Shown here: positions 23,213 to 31,531 of the stretch, piece after piece | Position numbering within the stretch: position 1 is the first letter of the stretch | Layout: each line of letters starts with the position of its first letter | From: Geomobilimonas luticola | GTDB taxonomy: Bacteria; Desulfobacterota; Desulfuromonadia; Geobacterales; Geobacteraceae | Direction: 5' to 3' | DNA: 64,000 nucleotides | NCBI RefSeq assembly: GCF_018476905.1 | Contig: NZ_JAHCVK010000007.1 | Span: forward strand, 57,709-121,708 | Notes under the pieces: generated by a model | Told to the model about the DNA's origin: nothing | Databases searched by the model: none | Seen by the model: the letters and a program-made list of their open reading frames with translations, nothing else | Position numbers and translations under genes: made by a program

Positions 23213-24958
23213 ATGTCCATTGCGCTTCATAAGACGAAGATCAGCCAGATAGTCTCCCGCGACGTCATCACCGTCCCCCCCGACACACCGCTTGTCGAGG
23301 CCGTCACCATCATGGCGAGCTCGCGCATCAGCTGCCTCGTCGTGGCGGCCAGGAAAAGGCCGCTCGGCATCTTTACGGAACGGGACCTGGTGCGGGTGGC
23401 CAACCGGCGGGTACGTATCGGCAGCCAGCCGATCGGCGACCTCATGACCAGCCCGGTGGTAACCATCCATGGGAACCTGAATGTGTACGAGGCATACAAC
23501 CTCATGCTCTCCAACAAAATCCGCCACCACGTGGTGGTGGACCACGGGGGGAGACTGCTGGGGGTGATGAGCCAGTCGGACCTGATCAATATCCTGGGGC
23601 TCGAGTACTTCATGGAGATGCGGAAGGTCGAGCAGGTGATGACGCGGAAGGTGGTAACCGTCAGTCGAGAGGTGACCCTGGCCCACATCCTGGAGCGGAT
23701 GGCGGGGCCGGGAATCAGCTGCGTGGTGGTGGTCGATGATAATTCCCCGGTCGGTATCGTGACGGAGCGGGATATGGTCAGGCTGGTTGCCGATGGCGTG
23801 GCACTGGATACCACCCCGGTCGGCATGGTCATGAACAGCCCGGTGATGTCCGTCCCGATCGGAACGACAGTCCACAAGGCCGCAACGGTCATGAAACAGA
23901 ACCGGTTCCGCCGGATACTGGTGCTCGACCCCGCGGGGAGGATCGAAGGGATCATCACCCAGTCCGATATCATCAAGGGGCTGGAAGGGAAATACGTCGA
24001 ATCCCTGAAGGAGATCATCCGGGAGAAGGAGGACATTTTCCAGCAGACTGCCCGGGATCTCCTGGACAAGACCATCTACCTGGACAACATCCTCAGCTCG
24101 TCCATCGACATGGCGATTGTCGCCACGGACAGCGAGTTCAGGATCAAGTACTTCAACCCGGTGGCGGAAAAGGTGTTCAACTGCAGCGCCAGCCACGCCA
24201 TCGGCCGGACCGCCATGGAACTCCACGAACTGGAGGGGGTCGCCCCGAACCGCCTGTTCAAGGCCCAGGAGATCATACGGAAGAAGGGGAAGCATCTCTT
24301 CCCCATGGAAATGAACCGGAATGGCCACTCCCGCTACTACGACGGCAGCCTCTCCAGTATCCTGGACAAGCAGAAGAAGCTGGTCGGATTCGTGCTCATG
24401 CTCCGGGATGTGACGGAGAAGCGGGAACAGGAGAAGACCATACACCATCTGGCCTACCACGACGCCCTGACCGGCCTTCCCAACCGGGTCCTCCTCAACG
24501 ACCGCCTCTCCCAGGCACTGACCGGTTCGAAACGCAACGGTACCCGGGGCGCGCTGATGATTCTCGACCTGGATCGCTTCAAGGATATCAACGACACATT
24601 GGGGCACGGGACGGGGGACATGCTGCTCAAGGCGGTGAGCGGCCGGCTGCAGAACATCCTGCGCAAGAGTGATACGGTGTCGAGGATGGGGGGAGACGAG
24701 TTCGTGCTCCTGCTGCCGGCCATCGCTTCGGCAGCCAGCGCGGACGTGATTGCCGCTAAGATCGTCAAGGCGTTCCGCAAGCCGTTCGTCTGCGACGGTC
24801 ATACGCTCAAGGTGACCGCAAGCGTGGGGATCGCCGATTTCCCCGACGACGGCGAAGACGAAGAAACCTTGATGAAGAACGCGGATATCGCCCTGTACCG
24901 GGTCAAGGAGCAGGGGCGGAACAACTACCAGAGGTACATGATGGTGCGGAAGAAATAG
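23213..24958 (+). CDS. Diguanylate cyclase with four CBS motifs and a PAS domain
   Basis: A 581-residue cytoplasmic signalling protein. Residues about 8-130 and 138-262 form two CBS pairs (DVITVPPDTPLVEAVTIM, KVVTVSREVTLAHILERM), which bind adenosyl ligands in other proteins. A PAS domain follows (about 285-405), then a GGDEF domain (about 415-575) with DALTGLPNR, LDLDRFKDINDTLGHGTGD and MGGDEFVLLL, so it should convert GTP to cyclic di-GMP. The inhibitory I-site RKSD lies five residues before GGDEF. There is no membrane segment. The architecture links energy or nucleotide sensing to c-di-GMP; that is inference. Confidence 0.92.
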   Translation: MSIALHKTKISQIVSRDVITVPPDTPLVEAVTIMASSRISCLVVAARKRPLGIFTERDLVRVANRRVRIGSQPIGDLMTSPVVTIHGNLNVYEAYNLMLSNKIRHHVVVDHGGRLLGVMSQSDLINILGLEYFMEMRKVEQVMTRKVVTVSREVTLAHILERMAGPGISCVVVVDDNSPVGIVTERDMVRLVADGVALDTTPVGMVMNSPVMSVPIGTTVHKAATVMKQNRFRRILVLDPAGRIEGIITQSDIIKGLEGKYVESLKEIIREKEDIFQQTARDLLDKTIYLDNILSSSIDMAIVATDSEFRIKYFNPVAEKVFNCSASHAIGRTAMELHELEGVAPNRLFKAQEIIRKKGKHLFPMEMNRNGHSRYYDGSLSSILDKQKKLVGFVLMLRDVTEKREQEKTIHHLAYHDALTGLPNRVLLNDRLSQALTGSKRNGTRGALMILDLDRFKDINDTLGHGTGDMLLKAVSGRLQNILRKSDTVSRMGGDEFVLLLPAIASAASADVIAAKIVKAFRKPFVCDGHTLKVTASVGIADFPDDGEDEETLMKNADIALYRVKEQGRNNYQRYMMVRKK

Positions 24959-24989
24959 CGCGGACGCGAAGGGATTCCTGCGGTGAACG

Positions 24990-25026
24990 AACCGGGGTCG
25001 CCGGCAGTGCCGTCCGACCCCGGTTT
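24990..25026. terminator. Intergenic hairpin between convergent genes
   Basis: AACCGGGGTCG and CGACCCCGGTT form an 11-bp stem with a GC-rich loop, ending in TTT on the plus strand; it serves the convergent diguanylate cyclase and cytochrome genes. Confidence 0.65.
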
Positions 25027-25042
25027 CGTGCTGCTACCTGCG

Positions 25043-25858
25043 TCAGTCGCAGGTTTTGCGCAGCAGATGGAAGAGAAGAGCCGCCACAAGGGCGGCGGCG
25101 ACAACGAAGGCGCCGGCGATTTTCCGTTTGGCGCGCTGCTCGTCGATCTTTTGCAGTGTCTGGTCCAATTTCCCCAGTTCCCCCTGGAGCTTCGCCGACT
25201 CGTTCGTCACCCGGGCCGTGTTGACTTCATGGAACAGGCGGTGGTACGTGTTCCGAAGGGCGAACAGACTCTTGTCCGTCGCTTCCGTATCCACTCCTTC
25301 CCCTTTGAACCGGGCGAGCCGCTCCTCGATCGCCACGATCAGCCGTTCGGTCTTTTCCATGGCAGCCTTGATGTTCGCCGCCCGTTCGTAGGGGTGGCAG
25401 CGACTGCAGCTCTTTTCGTTGATCAGGTCCAGGGTGACTTTTTTGATGTCATGGGCACCATGGCAGGTGACGCAGGTCGGACCCCCTTTGCCCAGAGCTC
25501 GTCCGTGGGCGCTCTGCAGGTAGTCGTCACGGATGCCGACGTGACAACGGCCGCAGAAGGCGGGGACGTCGGTCTCTTTCGGCACGCCGAGGAATCCCCG
25601 GGCAGGACTCATGGCGTTGGCGGCATCCTTCGGGTCGCCGCCATGGCAGTCGTGGCAGGAGATGCCATTCTCGGCATGGATGCTGGCCTGCCAAGGCTTC
25701 ACTGCCTTGCTTCCGGGGCCGGTCTGGGCTGAGTGGCACTGCAGACAGACGGTTTCCTGGGCTCCCCCCGGCAGGGGGAAGGCAAGCATGAAGCAAAGGA
25801 CCAGGGCGAAACGGAGGGGAGGGGGGACGTTGCCCACCTTCGGGGAAGTACGGTTCAT
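25043..25858 (-). CDS. Pentahaem cytochrome c, bc-type complex subunit
   Basis: A 271-residue periplasmic protein with five CxxCH haem sites at about residues 38 (CLQCH), 68 (CHDCH), 102 (CGRCH), 129 (CVTCH) and 151 (CSRCH). A signal peptide precedes (to about GGAQ), a coiled-coil region spans about 165-235, and a membrane anchor (AFVVAAALVAALLFHLL) ends the protein. The start overlaps the cytochrome b stop. It probably takes electrons from the Rieske/cytochrome b part and passes them on in the periplasm, replacing the c1 or f cytochrome of ordinary complexes. Confidence 0.9.
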   Translation of the reverse strand: MNRTSPKVGNVPPPLRFALVLCFMLAFPLPGGAQETVCLQCHSAQTGPGSKAVKPWQASIHAENGISCHDCHGGDPKDAANAMSPARGFLGVPKETDVPAFCGRCHVGIRDDYLQSAHGRALGKGGPTCVTCHGAHDIKKVTLDLINEKSCSRCHPYERAANIKAAMEKTERLIVAIEERLARFKGEGVDTEATDKSLFALRNTYHRLFHEVNTARVTNESAKLQGELGKLDQTLQKIDEQRAKRKIAGAFVVAAALVAALLFHLLRKTCD

Positions 25859-26958
25859 GAGTAGTGCCCCCAGATCATAAGAGCGATATAGAGCACGATG
25901 CCGCCGATGGCGCAGGCTAGGAAGAGAGGACGCTTCAGGGGATGCTTTTCCTGTCCCCGGTCGATGAAGGGGAGAAGGGCCAGAAAGGTCATGGCTGCCC
26001 CCTGGACTGCAATGCCGAGAAATTCGCTCGGGAAGAGTTTCAGGGTCTGGTAATTGGGGAGGAAGTACCACTCCGGCTTGATGTGGGCCGGGGTCTGGAA
26101 GGGATCGGCCGGCACGAAGGCGGTGGCGGGGAAGAATATGTACGGATCAAAGAACACTACGCCGAGAAAGAGGGCGCAGTAGACAGCGATGGAGGTCAGG
26201 TCCTGGAGCGCGTAATGGGGGAAGAACGGAATCCCTCCCGGATGGCTTTCGTAGCGGTAGCGATCCCCAAGCCACCTGTTGGTGGTCTCCTGCAGGCCGA
26301 ATGGCGGCGTGGAGACGCCGGTGCGCTGGAGGAAGAAGATATGCGCGCCGACGAGGGCCGCGATGGTAATGGGGATGACCGCCACGTGGAGGGCGAAAAA
26401 GCGCCCCAGGGTCGGCGGTCCGACAAGTTTCCCCCCCCGCAGGAATTCCACCAGGTACGGCCCGACCACCGGTACGGCCCCCACGCTGTTGGTCGCCACG
26501 GTGGTTGCCCAGAAGGAGAGCTGGCTCCAGGGGAGGAGGTAGCCGGTGAGGGATATCCCCATGACCAGGTTGAGGAGGATGAAGCCTGAAAGCCAGTTCA
26601 TCTCACGCGGACTTTTGTAGCTCCCCATGAAGAGGACCGACAGCATGTGGAAGAGGAGGATGAGGACCATCATGTTGGAGCCAACAGCGTGGCACATCCG
26701 GATCAGCCAGCCGAACGGCACCTCGTTCATGATGAAGGTGACGCTCTTGAACGCCTTGTCGGCGTCGGGGACGTAGTAGATGAGCAGGAGCATCCCGGTC
26801 ACCACCTGCATGGCGAAGATGAAGAGGAGGATGCTCCCCATGGAGTACCAGACGTTGATGTTGGTGGGGAGGAGGTAGCCGGTCAGCTCCTTTTCCACCA
26901 GTGCCCCGGCGCCGATACGGACGTCGACCCAGGTATAGATGCGTTTCGCGAGATTCAT
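25855..26958 (-). CDS. Cytochrome b, menaquinol-oxidising bc complex
   Basis: A 367-residue cytochrome b joining the b6-like and subunit IV-like parts in one chain. Haem-ligating His pairs fall in MCHAVGSNMMVLILLFHM and HVAVIPITIAALVGAH; the Qo-site motif PEWYF (HIKPEWYFLPNY) is present. About eight transmembrane helices. It oxidises quinol and passes electrons to the Rieske centre and to its own haems. Gene order Rieske - cyt b - multihaem c is on one strand, with a 27-base gap after the Rieske gene and a 4-base overlap with the cytochrome c. Confidence 0.93.
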   Translation of the reverse strand: MNLAKRIYTWVDVRIGAGALVEKELTGYLLPTNINVWYSMGSILLFIFAMQVVTGMLLLIYYVPDADKAFKSVTFIMNEVPFGWLIRMCHAVGSNMMVLILLFHMLSVLFMGSYKSPREMNWLSGFILLNLVMGISLTGYLLPWSQLSFWATTVATNSVGAVPVVGPYLVEFLRGGKLVGPPTLGRFFALHVAVIPITIAALVGAHIFFLQRTGVSTPPFGLQETTNRWLGDRYRYESHPGGIPFFPHYALQDLTSIAVYCALFLGVVFFDPYIFFPATAFVPADPFQTPAHIKPEWYFLPNYQTLKLFPSEFLGIAVQGAAMTFLALLPFIDRGQEKHPLKRPLFLACAIGGIVLYIALMIWGHYS

Positions 26959-26985
26959 GCATCCTCCGCGTTAATGACTTTGAAT

Positions 26986-27405
26986 TCAGCCGACGGTGAT
27001 GGTGCCGTTGGCAGCGGTGACGGGAATCGTTTCGAGGGGTTTGGGAGGGGGGCCTCCCAAGACCTGGCCGGCGGCGCTGAACCTGCCGGCGTGGCAGGGG
27101 CAGAGAAACTCTTCTTTTTCCTTCTGCCACTGCACCACGCAGCCGAGATGGGTGCAGACTGCGGAAAGTGCGACCAGCGCGCCGTTCTTCTGCCGGATTA
27201 CCACGGCGGTCTTGCCGTTGTATTCAAAGAACTTGGCCGCTCCTTCGGGAACTTCGGCAGCGGGGAAGGTTACGGTGCGCCGGGCACTGCCATCCCTGCG
27301 AGGTGCCAGATACCGGATGAGAGGGTAGAGAACAGCCCCGCCTGCGCCTGCAAGCAGGCCCCCCAGGCACAGGCCGAGAAATTTCCTTCTGCTGCGTGCA
27401 TCCAT
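26986..27405 (-). CDS. Rieske iron-sulphur protein
   Basis: A 139-residue Rieske subunit with an N-terminal twin-arginine motif (SRRKFLGLCLGG) and membrane anchor, then the [2Fe-2S] ligands in CTHLGC and CPCHAGRF, and the flexible GGPPPKPLE end. ATG 27405 is taken because GAGGAG precedes it; longer starts reach into the intergenic region. First gene of the complex operon. Confidence 0.93.
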   Translation of the reverse strand: MDARSRRKFLGLCLGGLLAGAGGAVLYPLIRYLAPRRDGSARRTVTFPAAEVPEGAAKFFEYNGKTAVVIRQKNGALVALSAVCTHLGCVVQWQKEKEEFLCPCHAGRFSAAGQVLGGPPPKPLETIPVTAANGTITVG

Positions 27406-27596
27406 GTCTGCTCCTCTGCTGATTGACCTGACAAGTGCGGCAGAATGGCGATCGACAACTGCCGTCCTGTTATTGAATATCATGCGGGTCCATGAAGTCA
27501 AGTCAGACGCCGTATTTGCGGCAGTTTTTGCTTGCGTTGGCCGGCCATTTACTTTAATTTTACGGTCACTATAATTTTATCGGGGAGGGATTACGA

Positions 27597-28541
27597 ATGC
27601 CGTACAGCGAACCGGGCAAGACCAAGTTTCAGACCGATCTCAGGCGCCATCTGCGCGCAAAGAACATAGAGGACAATCTCGTCCATCTCATCTGCGAGAT
27701 AGCCGAGGCGAGCAAGTACGTCATCAACGCTGTCCGGACCGGTGACCTGGGGGTGGCGGGTACGTCGAACCTCTACGGTGAGGAACAACTGGCCCTCGAC
27801 GTTCTGTCGGACCGGATCATGCGCAAGCGGCTGATCCACTCCGGCGTGGTCTGCAAGATCGCCTCCGAGGAGATGGACGAGATCTACGAAGTGACGACCG
27901 ATTCCGACGGCATGTATTCCGTGGCCTATGATCCCCTGGACGGATCCTCCCTGGTGGACGTCAACCTTGCGGTCGGGACCATCGTCGGTATCTATGCAGG
28001 TTGCGACCTGCTGCAGGAAGGACGCAAGCAGGTGGCCGCCATGTACATCCTCTATGGACCGCGGGTTTCCATGGTATACTCGGTAGGGGATGGTGTTCAC
28101 GAATTTACTATGAACCACCTGATGGAATTCACCCTGACCCGGGAAAATATCAGGATGCAGCCGGAAGGGAACATCTATTCTCCCGGCGGATTGCGGAACA
28201 AGTACAGCGAGGGGAACGAAAAGTTCATTCGCTACCTGGAAGCGAAGGGGGCAAAGCTCCGCTATTCCGGAGGATTTGTTCCGGACATCAACCAGGTATT
28301 GCTGAAAGGGAAGGGGATTTTCATGTATCCCGCCCTCAATGGTTCCCCCAATGGCAAGCTGCGCCTGCTGTTCGAGCTCAATCCCATGGCGTACCTGGTG
28401 GAGAATGCCGGTGGCGCGGCCAGTGACGGCAAGCGGGCGATTCTCGACATCAAGCCGGAAAGCCTCGACCAGCGCGCTCCGATCTACATCGGCTGTTCAG
28501 AAGATGTGAGCAAGGCTATGGAATACGCCAACGGCAATTGA
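27597..28541 (+). CDS. fbp: Fructose-1,6-bisphosphatase, class I
   Basis: Hydrolyses fructose 1,6-bisphosphate in gluconeogenesis. The 314-residue protein has the metal and active-site motif YDPLDGSSLVDVNLAVGT, the SEEMDE acidic site, and the substrate region YSGGFVPDINQVLLKGKG. GGGAGGG lies before the ATG. A divergent Rieske operon lies 190 bases away; no operator was recognised between them. Gluconeogenesis from acetate is expected in this type of organism. Confidence 0.95.
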   Translation: MPYSEPGKTKFQTDLRRHLRAKNIEDNLVHLICEIAEASKYVINAVRTGDLGVAGTSNLYGEEQLALDVLSDRIMRKRLIHSGVVCKIASEEMDEIYEVTTDSDGMYSVAYDPLDGSSLVDVNLAVGTIVGIYAGCDLLQEGRKQVAAMYILYGPRVSMVYSVGDGVHEFTMNHLMEFTLTRENIRMQPEGNIYSPGGLRNKYSEGNEKFIRYLEAKGAKLRYSGGFVPDINQVLLKGKGIFMYPALNGSPNGKLRLLFELNPMAYLVENAGGAASDGKRAILDIKPESLDQRAPIYIGCSEDVSKAMEYANGN

Positions 28542-28558
28542 TTGCAGGGAGGTGACCC

Positions 28559-28822
28559 ATGGAAAAGGAACAGGCTCCGCAGCGGCTCTGCAGCGAAATT
28601 CAGCTCTTCGACCTGTGCGACAGGGATGTATGTGCCCACAAGGATGGCCGCTATTGCACCAAAGGCGACATCCTCGCCAAATTCGAAGCGATACGGGAGG
28701 AGGACGACCGTTCTCCCGAGCAGTTTATGGCGGACGAGCTGGACGAGGTGGAAGGGGCTGACGATCTTGGGTACGACGAAGCCTATGGTGTGGACGAATA
28801 TGGCGAAGAGGATGAAGAATAA
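28559..28822 (+). CDS. Small acidic cysteine-containing protein, unknown function
   Basis: An 87-residue protein with four or five Cys near the N-terminus (CSEIQLFDLCDRDVCAHK and YCTKGD), and a very acidic C-terminal 40 residues (EVEGADDLGYDEA...EEDEE). The Cys pattern could bind a metal, but no family is recognised. It follows fbp by 17 bases with GGGAGGTG before the start and is probably co-transcribed. A strong terminator follows. Confidence 0.6.
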   Translation: MEKEQAPQRLCSEIQLFDLCDRDVCAHKDGRYCTKGDILAKFEAIREEDDRSPEQFMADELDEVEGADDLGYDEAYGVDEYGEEDEE

Positions 28823-28863
28823 GGGGACGGAACGGTTCCCGGCACTTCCAGCGGTCGGATCGT

Positions 28864-28906
28864 AACAAAAAAATGGCACCCCTTGGAGGGTAGCCATTTT
28901 TTTGTT
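28864..28906. terminator. Bidirectional terminator
   Basis: A 14-bp stem AACAAAAAAATGGC / GCCATTTTTTTGTT with a 15-base loop closes the fbp transcript. Confidence 0.8.
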
Positions 28907-28928
28907 AGAAGGGGAGAGGGAAAAGAGC

Positions 28929-28979
28929 TTGACATCGAAACCGATTGACTGAACAATCGTTCACATGAACGAGCGTTCA
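28929..28979 (+). promoter_or_regulatory. Promoter with two TetR-type palindromic operators
   Basis: TTGACA at 28929-28934 and AACAAT at 28952-28957 form a 17-spaced promoter. TGAACAATCGTTCA (28950-28963) covers the -10 and TGAACGAGCGTTCA (28966-28979) covers the start codon region. Both are TGAAC-N4-GTTCA palindromes with a 16-base period, suited to autorepression by the adjacent TetR protein. Confidence 0.8.
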
Positions 28980-29546
28980 AGAGAATCTACGCGCCAGCGC
29001 ATCCTGTCGGCAAGCCAGAAGGTGTTTGCCGAGCATGGCTACACTGGTGCCAACATGCGGCTCATTGCCCAGGGTGCAGCGGTAAGTGTCGGTTGCGTCT
29101 ATCTGTACTTCAAATGCAAGGACGAGCTCTACCTGACCCTGCTTGAAAGCTGGATGAATGAGCTTGATGCCCGGACTACCGATGCGTTGGAAAACATCGT
29201 GGAACCGGCGGAGGCTCTTGCTGCGTTCATCACCACCGGGATTGTTTATGCCCGGGAGCACAAGGAAATGGTATTATTGCAGGGTCGCGATCTCGGTTTT
29301 GCCCGTGGTCTCGAAATGAAGCAGCAGTTCCTGAGAAAGCGACGCTCCCTGATCGAGGATATCGTCAGAAAGGGGGTCGCGACCGGCATATTTTGCGACT
29401 GCGATCCCGGTGAAGCGGCGAAGCTCATCTTCTGCAGCATGCGGGGTTTCATCGTCACCATGATGATGGGCGAAGAAGCGCTCTACTCTCCCGAAGCGGG
29501 AGTTGAACTGTTGCTGAACGGATTATTGAGGAGGGATACGCCGTGA
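28965..29546 (+). CDS. TetR-family transcriptional regulator
   Basis: A 193-residue repressor. The N-terminal helix-turn-helix reads RQRILSASQKVFAEHGYTGANMRLIAQGAAVSVGCVYLYFKCKDEL; the C-terminal ligand domain is unassigned. The start codon lies between two palindromic operators, so autoregulation is likely. It overlaps the downstream TolC-like gene by 4 bases, making that gene the probable target of repression. Confidence 0.9.
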   Translation: MNERSRESTRQRILSASQKVFAEHGYTGANMRLIAQGAAVSVGCVYLYFKCKDELYLTLLESWMNELDARTTDALENIVEPAEALAAFITTGIVYAREHKEMVLLQGRDLGFARGLEMKQQFLRKRRSLIEDIVRKGVATGIFCDCDPGEAAKLIFCSMRGFIVTMMMGEEALYSPEAGVELLLNGLLRRDTP

Positions 29547-31048
29547 ATAAATATATCGTGACCGTACTCTGCCTGGCATTCATGTGCGGGGTTGCCGGGG
29601 CCGACGAGACGCCATACCCGTTGGGACTGAAGGAGGCGCTGCGTCTGGCGGTAGAGCGGAACCTCGACCTGCGGGCCCAGCTTTACACGCCGGCCATGAA
29701 CGAGGCGGACGTGCGGTTCAACAGGGGCATCTACGATCCCCACATTCTCCTTACCACGGGGTACACCGACGAGCGCACCATTCCGGTCAGTACGGTTACA
29801 ACGGGAAGCATCGACAAACTCCACCAGCGGACATTTACCGTCGATCCGGGAATAAGTCAGCTGTTTCCCACCGGCGCCACCCTGGGGCTGACCTTCAGCA
29901 ATTATTACTCGAATACGAACAGTCAGTCTTCGTTTACCAGAAACAGTTACTGGCAGTCGGCGCTTACCCTGAATGCCACCCAACCGCTCCTCAGGAACTT
30001 CGGCCGGGAAGCGACCGAGGTCGGCATTGCCGTTGCCCTGGGGACGAAGGAAGGGTCGGTGTACCGCTACCAGAGCCAGGTACTTGCAACGGTCCTTCAG
30101 GTAATAACCGAGTATTACAGGCTTTACTACGACTACGAGAATCTTGAATCCAAGAGAGTTTCCCTCAAGGATGCCCAGAGACTCCTGTCCGACACCAAGG
30201 CACGGGTCAAGGCCGGGGTTCTGCCGGCCATGGAGGTCCTCAATGCCGAGTTTGGCGTTGCCTCCCGGGAGAAGGATCTGAATGACGCCGAGCGGGCGGT
30301 ACAGGACGAATCGGATGTGCTCCGTCTCCTTCTTCAGCTGAATGTCACTACCGTCATTCAACCCACGGACAGACCGGTCAGCGGGCAGATCGCCATTAGC
30401 GAGAGCGATGCGGTCCAAAAGGCCCTGGCCAATCGTCCCGAACTCAAGGAGGCGCGAACCGGGATTAAGACCAGCGAAATCCAGGCGCGGGTGGCAAGGA
30501 ACAACACCCTGCCCAACCTTAATCTGGCCGCGAGTGCCGGTCTCAATGGACTGGGGAGCGGTTACGGCAGAGACATGGACAGGCTGTCAAGTGGCGACTA
30601 TCCTGCCTGGAGTGTTTCGCTCCAGTTCGATTATCCCCTGGGAAATACCGCAGCCGAGAATGCTTACATAAAAAGCAGGCTCAGGGTAAACCAAGGCGAA
30701 GCCCAGCTCCAGAGCCAGCAGGAGTCCATAACCAACGAAGTGCGAGCAGCGATTCGCGCCCTGGCATCCACCCATAAGCAGATCGAGGTCACCGAGCGTG
30801 CCCAGGCCTACGCCGAAGAGAACCTGCGAGCCTATATCCGCCGGAACGAGGTGGGGCTCGCTACCATCAAGGATGTTCTCGATGTGGAGACGACGCTGGC
30901 AACGGCTCGCAGCAACCACAACAGGGCGCTGGCCGACTATAACATCGCCATGAATCAGTACTGGAAGGCGACCGGCGAACTGCTTGAGCGGGAAGGTATT
31001 ATCGTGACCGACAATCATGCCAACGGGTTGTACGATAGCGCGCGATAG
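29543..31048 (+). CDS. TolC-family outer membrane efflux protein
   Basis: A 501-residue protein starting at a GTG that overlaps the regulator's stop. A signal peptide (MCGVAGA) precedes two repeats of the TolC fold (LKEALRLAVERNLDLRAQ, VLNAEFGVASREKDLNDAERAV and LANRPELKEARTGIKTSEIQARVARN, then VGLATIKDVLDVETTLATARSN). Such proteins form the outer-membrane channel of tripartite pumps or type I export. No inner-membrane pump or adaptor gene is adjacent, so its partners must be encoded elsewhere. Confidence 0.88.
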   Translation: MNKYIVTVLCLAFMCGVAGADETPYPLGLKEALRLAVERNLDLRAQLYTPAMNEADVRFNRGIYDPHILLTTGYTDERTIPVSTVTTGSIDKLHQRTFTVDPGISQLFPTGATLGLTFSNYYSNTNSQSSFTRNSYWQSALTLNATQPLLRNFGREATEVGIAVALGTKEGSVYRYQSQVLATVLQVITEYYRLYYDYENLESKRVSLKDAQRLLSDTKARVKAGVLPAMEVLNAEFGVASREKDLNDAERAVQDESDVLRLLLQLNVTTVIQPTDRPVSGQIAISESDAVQKALANRPELKEARTGIKTSEIQARVARNNTLPNLNLAASAGLNGLGSGYGRDMDRLSSGDYPAWSVSLQFDYPLGNTAAENAYIKSRLRVNQGEAQLQSQQESITNEVRAAIRALASTHKQIEVTERAQAYAEENLRAYIRRNEVGLATIKDVLDVETTLATARSNHNRALADYNIAMNQYWKATGELLEREGIIVTDNHANGLYDSAR

Positions 31049-31172
31049 GAACGCCTCGAGTACAAACTGAGAGGTTAATGGTTATGGTGAATGGAAATCT
31101 ACTGTTTCAGGACGATCATGCCTGTGGTTTGACAGGTAATTGCAGTTTGGCTGATAGGCAATAATTCAAGCA

Positions 31173-31215
31173 AAGAACACGAAAAGGCCGGCAACTCCGG
31201 CCTTTTCGTGTTCTT
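31173..31215. terminator. Long bidirectional terminator hairpin
   Basis: A perfect 19-bp stem (AAGAACACGAAAAGGCCGG with its complement) and a 5-base loop lie between the convergent TolC-like and PEP-CTERM genes. Confidence 0.85.
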
Positions 31216-31235
31216 ATTCATGTTGATCAAAACTA

Positions 31236-31487
31236 CTATTTTCGTCTTTTAAGAGCGTAGAATATACCGGCACCAGCAATACCAAGCCCCAAAAGTGAAA
31301 GAGTAGCGGGCTCGGGCACCTGGTATCCGCCGCCACTGTTCCTTCCGATATTGTTATTCCCTGGAGGAAGACGTCCCATGGCATAAGCCTCCATCGTTGT
31401 GTCAATGTTCAACAATGGCACAAACCCTCCTCCCATAACCATCATGAATACGCCACCCGTCAGACAAGCATTCAATAATTTTCTCAT
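31236..31487 (-). CDS. PEP-CTERM sorting-signal protein
   Basis: An 83-residue exported protein: N-terminal signal-like helix, a short Gly/Asn-rich middle (GRLPPGNNNIGRNSGGG) and a C-terminal PEP-CTERM tag made of VPEPATL, a hydrophobic helix and ALKRRK. A perfect AGGAGGTG before the ATG supports this start. The tag is the substrate of exosortase, whose gene ends 45 bases upstream on the same strand. Mature protein is only about 30 residues; its purpose is unknown. Confidence 0.85.
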   Translation of the reverse strand: MRKLLNACLTGGVFMMVMGGGFVPLLNIDTTMEAYAMGRLPPGNNNIGRNSGGGYQVPEPATLSLLGLGIAGAGIFYALKRRK

Positions 31488-31531
31488 GACTACACCTCCT
31501 GTCCTCATAGTACGATAGTGGTTGGTAAGCC

